From the NCBI GenBank assembly GCA_023429365.1, contig JAEYVW010000180.1:1-9913 (forward strand): a DNA stretch of 9,913 bases, in the 5' to 3' direction. The notes below the pieces were generated by a model. It saw nothing but the letters and a program-made list of their open reading frames with translations, did not search any database and had not been told where the DNA came from. The stretch comes from Bacteroidota bacterium (GTDB lineage Bacteria > Bacteroidota > Bacteroidia > Chitinophagales > Chitinophagaceae). The translations under genes and the position numbers were made by a program. Below, piece by piece: positions 6,971-9,913 of this stretch (within the stretch, counting starts at the first letter, position 1; every line of letters starts with the position of its first letter).

Positions 6971-7031
6971 AATACTTTTGTAGATTTTTTTAATGATTTG
7001 GATGATACACCAGAAGAGCCAACTGGATGAT

Positions 7032-7062
7032 CAAAACTATCGGAAGCTATGGGGGGAAACAA
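7032..7062 (-). promoter_or_regulatory. candidate Bacteroidota promoter for the small protein/OmpA/propeller operon
   Basis: On the minus strand a TTG (7062-7060, in context ATTG) is followed by a 20-bp spacer and TAGTTTTG (7039-7032), an exact match to TAnnTTTG. Spacing of 19-21 bp is normal for the primary sigma factor of this phylum. The start of transcription would fall near 7025, leaving about 55 nt of leader to the ATG at 6970. The proximal C6 run lies inside the spacer. Confidence 0.5.
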
Positions 7063-7077
7063 TCACCTTTAGGGGGG
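7051..7077. promoter_or_regulatory. paired G6 (C6 on minus) runs 21 bp apart, candidate operator
   Basis: G6 occurs at 7051-7056 (TATGGGGGGAAAC) and at 7072-7077 (TTAGGGGGGATA), in the same orientation and exactly 21 bp apart, which is two helical turns. One run is inside the promoter spacer and the other just upstream of the -33 element. That arrangement fits tandem binding by a regulator, with the adjacent response regulator as the obvious candidate. This is inference. Confidence 0.4.
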
Positions 7078-7100
7078 ATATTCAGCTCCGGGACTATAGA

Positions 7101-7739
7101 TCAGAGAATAATTTTTTCAGCAAGCACTTTGGCAATGGCTTCTTTACCACAGTTTACATGAAGTTTGCGGTACACGTTCCGCAGGTGTGTGCGGCAGGTT
7201 TCGAAAGCTATTTGCAATTCATAAGCAATAAGTTTTACGGTATAGCCCTTTACAAGTAATTGCAGAATTTCCGTTTCCCTTGCTGTAAGGTCATATTTCA
7301 AAATACTGTGACTTTGCTGCGATCTGAAAGTGAGTAAAACACGTTTGGCAATTTCAGGGGATAATGCTGAGCCGCCATGACTCACGTCAGCTATTGCCTC
7401 AAATAATTTGGAGGGTAGTGTGTTCTTTAACACATATCCATCGGCACCGGCACAAATGCTGCGAAATAATTTATCATCATCCTCAAACTGTGTGTACATT
7501 ACAATGGATACTTCCGGATGTGCCTCTTTGATGGAAGGAATGGCCGATATCCCATCTTTACCAGGCATGTCAATATCCAGTATTACAACATCCGGCATAT
7601 GGAAAATGATTGCCTCAACGGCATTCATCACATTTGGATAATCTCCTGAAACTGTAAACTCGCCTGTATTCTTCAACAGCGCTACCAGGGAGCTCCGTAA
7701 AATTTCATTGTCCTCAAAAATCACCAGGCTTATAGGCAT
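7101..7739 (-). CDS. NarL/LuxR-family two-component response regulator
   Basis: The start at 7739 gives 212 residues beginning MPISLVIFEDNE, exactly where a receiver domain begins, and leaves 8 bp after the kinase stop. An ATG at 7772 would add 11 residues overlapping the kinase gene. The receiver domain (1 to about 120) has acidic residues E9/D10, the phosphoacceptor D55 in LDIDMPGKDG, T83 (YTQF) and K105 (VLKN), all the expected switch residues. Residues about 150-207 are a LuxR-type helix-turn-helix (DLTARETEILQLLVKGY ... THLRNVYRKLHV). Phosphorylation by the upstream kinase should promote dimerisation and DNA binding. No Shine-Dalgarno is visible, and translational coupling to the kinase gene is likely. 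Confidence 0.94.
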   Translation of the reverse strand: MPISLVIFEDNEILRSSLVALLKNTGEFTVSGDYPNVMNAVEAIIFHMPDVVILDIDMPGKDGISAIPSIKEAHPEVSIVMYTQFEDDDKLFRSICAGADGYVLKNTLPSKLFEAIADVSHGGSALSPEIAKRVLLTFRSQQSHSILKYDLTARETEILQLLVKGYTVKLIAYELQIAFETCRTHLRNVYRKLHVNCGKEAIAKVLAEKIIL

Positions 7740-7747
7740 AAGTAAAT

Positions 7748-9913
7748 TTAGTTCTTGGAGATGAATGACCAAATCCTCTTTATGGGGGATACTTTATTTA
7801 ATGGTACAATAAAATCAATTCTGGTTCCAATACCCGGTGCAGATTGAATTTTTAAACTGCCTTTTTGCCGTCTAGCCCGTTGCCTTAAATTCACTAACCC
7901 ATTTCTGTCGGTTGTTTCATCGGTATTAAAACCTTTTCCATTATCTGAAATCCTCAAATCAAAATGACCATTCTTTACCGCTATATCAATTTCTACAAAC
8001 GAAGCCTTTGCATGCTTCCTGATATTTGTTAAAATTTCCTTGAAAATTAAAAATGTATCCCGTCTTTTTCCCATATTCATTTCCTGGTTATGAAAATCCA
8101 CAACACTATTGAACTTGTATTCTATTTGGTCATTTTCTAATAACTCTCCCGCATATTTTCGCATGCGGGCGATCATGGATTCTAAGTTTTCATCACCTGT
8201 TTTCATATTCCAGACAATTTCATTCAAAGATTCAGATGAAACGCCGATCTCGGATTGTATCAGGTCAAGATATTTTAGTACACCGGTTGTGGCACCTGCT
8301 TCTTTTCTAGCCAAAGCAGTAAGTAATTGGGCATTTGTGTGCCTGGAACCGATATCATCATGTAAATCGGCCGAAATAGATGTACGCACTGCCTGTATCT
8401 TCAGCAATTGTTTTACTTTAACCCTGTACAACAGGTACAGGATGGATAAAATTAAAAACCCAATCATTGTACGGAACCACCAGGTTGCATAAAAAGGAGA
8501 TGCAATCGAAAATTGAAGACTATCCACAACAACATCCTGCAACGGCACTGCAGAAACCCGGCGTACTGAAAAAGTATACGAACCAGGATTGAGATTATTA
8601 AACTGGATAAAATTTTGTGACCCTATTGATGTCCAATTTTCATCTTCCTCTTTTGTGGCTAATTTGAATTCGTATTGCGAAGAATTAAAACTATTAAAGT
8701 CGGGACTTCCAAAATATATTCGCAAATCATTTTGCCTGCTCTTAAGCTTTACTAATTCAAACCGGTTATGCTGTAAATTGTCATGCGTTGTTTCAAATTT
8801 TGTAATAAAAACTTTTCCAAACGAGTAGTCGGGTGCCCTTTTTTGCAAATCCCATAACAATAACCGTTGACTGTACGCAAGCAACAACTGGCTGGTAGTT
8901 TCATCAAAAAAGGGACGCCGCAGGTTATTTTGCAAATTGGGATTCTTTTGTGGATTGCTTACGGAGGAAATCGTTTTGTTCCGGGTGTCATATAATAAAA
9001 GATTGCTTTTAAGATTTAAACAAAGGATCCCTGTTTTTGATAATGCCAGCGGGTTAATATGGCTTTCCACCCGGTCGTACAGCGTTATTTCTTTTTGGGC
9101 AATTTTTGTTTCCGGATCAAAGGAATAAAGTCCAAACCCATTTATATATAACCAAAGTCCCTTTTTTTCAGCAGCCGCAATGCCGGCTATTTTCAGCAAC
9201 TGATTATTTGCTATACTAATGGATGGCATTACTATGTCAAAAACATTTTGTTTTGTATTGTACCGGGTCAGGCCATCTTCAGTATGGTGAAACCACATGT
9301 TACCTTCCCTGTCACGGGTAATATTTTCTGCATGCCGGATAGCCAATTGATTTTTCGTGTTGCCATTTCTGAAGTTTACAACCTGTTTATTCTTAAGGTT
9401 ATGATAGTATAATCCATTTTGATGGCTAAACGATACCCATAACGCATGGTTCCCGTCATACCACACCGAATGAACATAACCCTGCATGACAGATGAAGCC
9501 GGGTAAACATCTTTAAATGGAATCGCATTACCAGATTGAGCCGGTAGCAGCATAAGACCTTCAGTGGTGCCAAGCAAAAGCGTATCCCCGTTCCATAGGA
9601 TCATATCCCTCACCAAAGCACGTTGCTTAAGGTATTCAATAATAAAAATTTTCTGATCCCTGCCAGTACTTGCATTCACGGAAATCACATTGCCTGATTT
9701 GCCGGTGGCAGTAAAATAAATTCTATCTTTTAATTTGACGGTATTTTTAATAAATGAGGCATCAAAATCATTTGATAGTTCAGGGGCAGGGAAATAGCTT
9801 AATGCAGTATTTTCTTTTCTATTAAAAATGACACCGTTGGCAGTACCCAAAACTTCTGTTTGTGGAGTTGGATACAGAATGGAAAACACCTGGAAGTCAT
9901 TACTTGTTAAAAC
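7748..9913 (-). CDS. propeller/Y_Y_Y-type sensor histidine kinase, 5' end outside window
   Basis: The frame stays open through the right edge (first visible residues VLTSNDFQVFS), so the internal GTG at 9889 is not the start. There are 721 residues visible. Residues 1 to about 370 are blades of a periplasmic two-component propeller, for example REGNMWFHHTEDGLTRYN, a typical Reg_prop motif. Residues about 375-470 are a Y_Y_Y domain (YEFKLATKEEDENW ... LNPGSYTFSVR). One membrane helix follows at about 478-498 (MIGFLILSILYLLY). The cytoplasmic part has a HisKA_3 dimerisation domain with phospho-His about 518 in DLHDDIGS. It then has a HATPase with N box NIRKHA (about 630), DNGKGF (about 657-662) and GLVNLRQRARRQKGS. 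All catalytic motifs are present. The protein senses an extracytoplasmic ligand, unknown here, and signals to the regulator 8 bp downstream. Confidence 0.94.
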   Translation of the reverse strand, partial: VLTSNDFQVFSILYPTPQTEVLGTANGVIFNRKENTALSYFPAPELSNDFDASFIKNTVKLKDRIYFTATGKSGNVISVNASTGRDQKIFIIEYLKQRALVRDMILWNGDTLLLGTTEGLMLLPAQSGNAIPFKDVYPASSVMQGYVHSVWYDGNHALWVSFSHQNGLYYHNLKNKQVVNFRNGNTKNQLAIRHAENITRDREGNMWFHHTEDGLTRYNTKQNVFDIVMPSISIANNQLLKIAGIAAAEKKGLWLYINGFGLYSFDPETKIAQKEITLYDRVESHINPLALSKTGILCLNLKSNLLLYDTRNKTISSVSNPQKNPNLQNNLRRPFFDETTSQLLLAYSQRLLLWDLQKRAPDYSFGKVFITKFETTHDNLQHNRFELVKLKSRQNDLRIYFGSPDFNSFNSSQYEFKLATKEEDENWTSIGSQNFIQFNNLNPGSYTFSVRRVSAVPLQDVVVDSLQFSIASPFYATWWFRTMIGFLILSILYLLYRVKVKQLLKIQAVRTSISADLHDDIGSRHTNAQLLTALARKEAGATTGVLKYLDLIQSEIGVSSESLNEIVWNMKTGDENLESMIARMRKYAGELLENDQIEYKFNSVVDFHNQEMNMGKRRDTFLIFKEILTNIRKHAKASFVEIDIAVKNGHFDLRISDNGKGFNTDETTDRNGLVNLRQRARRQKGSLKIQSAPGIGTRIDFIVPLNKVSPIKRIWSFISKN

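Noticed and set aside
6984..6990. A7 run as a programmed -1 slippery site feeding the frame of the small protein
   Set aside because: It lies upstream of the ATG at 6970, and no ATG precedes it after the response regulator stop, so no translating ribosome is expected there.
6993..7259. Plus-strand open frame across the promoter region and the response regulator end
   Set aside because: It is antisense to the helix-turn-helix coding region, with no recognisable protein features.

Overview
All recognisable genes lie on the minus strand, so transcription runs from high to low coordinates. The window looks like a member of the Bacteroidota, probably close to Chitinophagaceae. The reasons are a type IX secretion (T9SS) C-terminal sorting domain, a Y_Y_Y/two-component-propeller type histidine kinase, an OmpA protein with a jelly-roll-like middle domain, starts without Shine-Dalgarno sequences, and -7 boxes of the TAnnTTTG type. 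The family assignment is inference from gene style, not from a marker gene.

Right block (about 9913 to 1974). A sensor histidine kinase, cut by the window edge, is followed 8 bp later by its NarL/LuxR-type response regulator. Next comes a gene-free stretch with a good Bacteroidota-type promoter candidate overlapped by two G6/C6 runs spaced exactly 21 bp. After it lie a short secreted-type protein whose reading frame appears broken near its signal peptide, an OmpA-family envelope protein, and a roughly 1,060-residue exported protein. That last protein is made of 18 units of about 48 residues (ELWKSDGTEAGT type) and ends in a T9SS sorting tail. The close spacing (15 and 60 bp) suggests one operon. 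The neighbouring two-component system is its most obvious candidate regulator, but this is an inference.

Middle (1674 to 1973). A 300-bp gene-free region carries a three-copy 9-bp tandem repeat and two diverged copies of a 44-bp intergenic repeat. It lies near a visible change in base composition: the left side is clearly richer in GC than the right.

Left block (1673 to 1). An AraC-family regulator is followed by a small two-helix membrane protein and then the N-terminal 144 residues of a secreted alpha/beta hydrolase of the HSL/esterase type (HGGG motif), which runs off the window. These three probably form a small regulator-plus-enzyme cluster. No tRNA, rRNA, CRISPR array, transposase or phage gene was seen.
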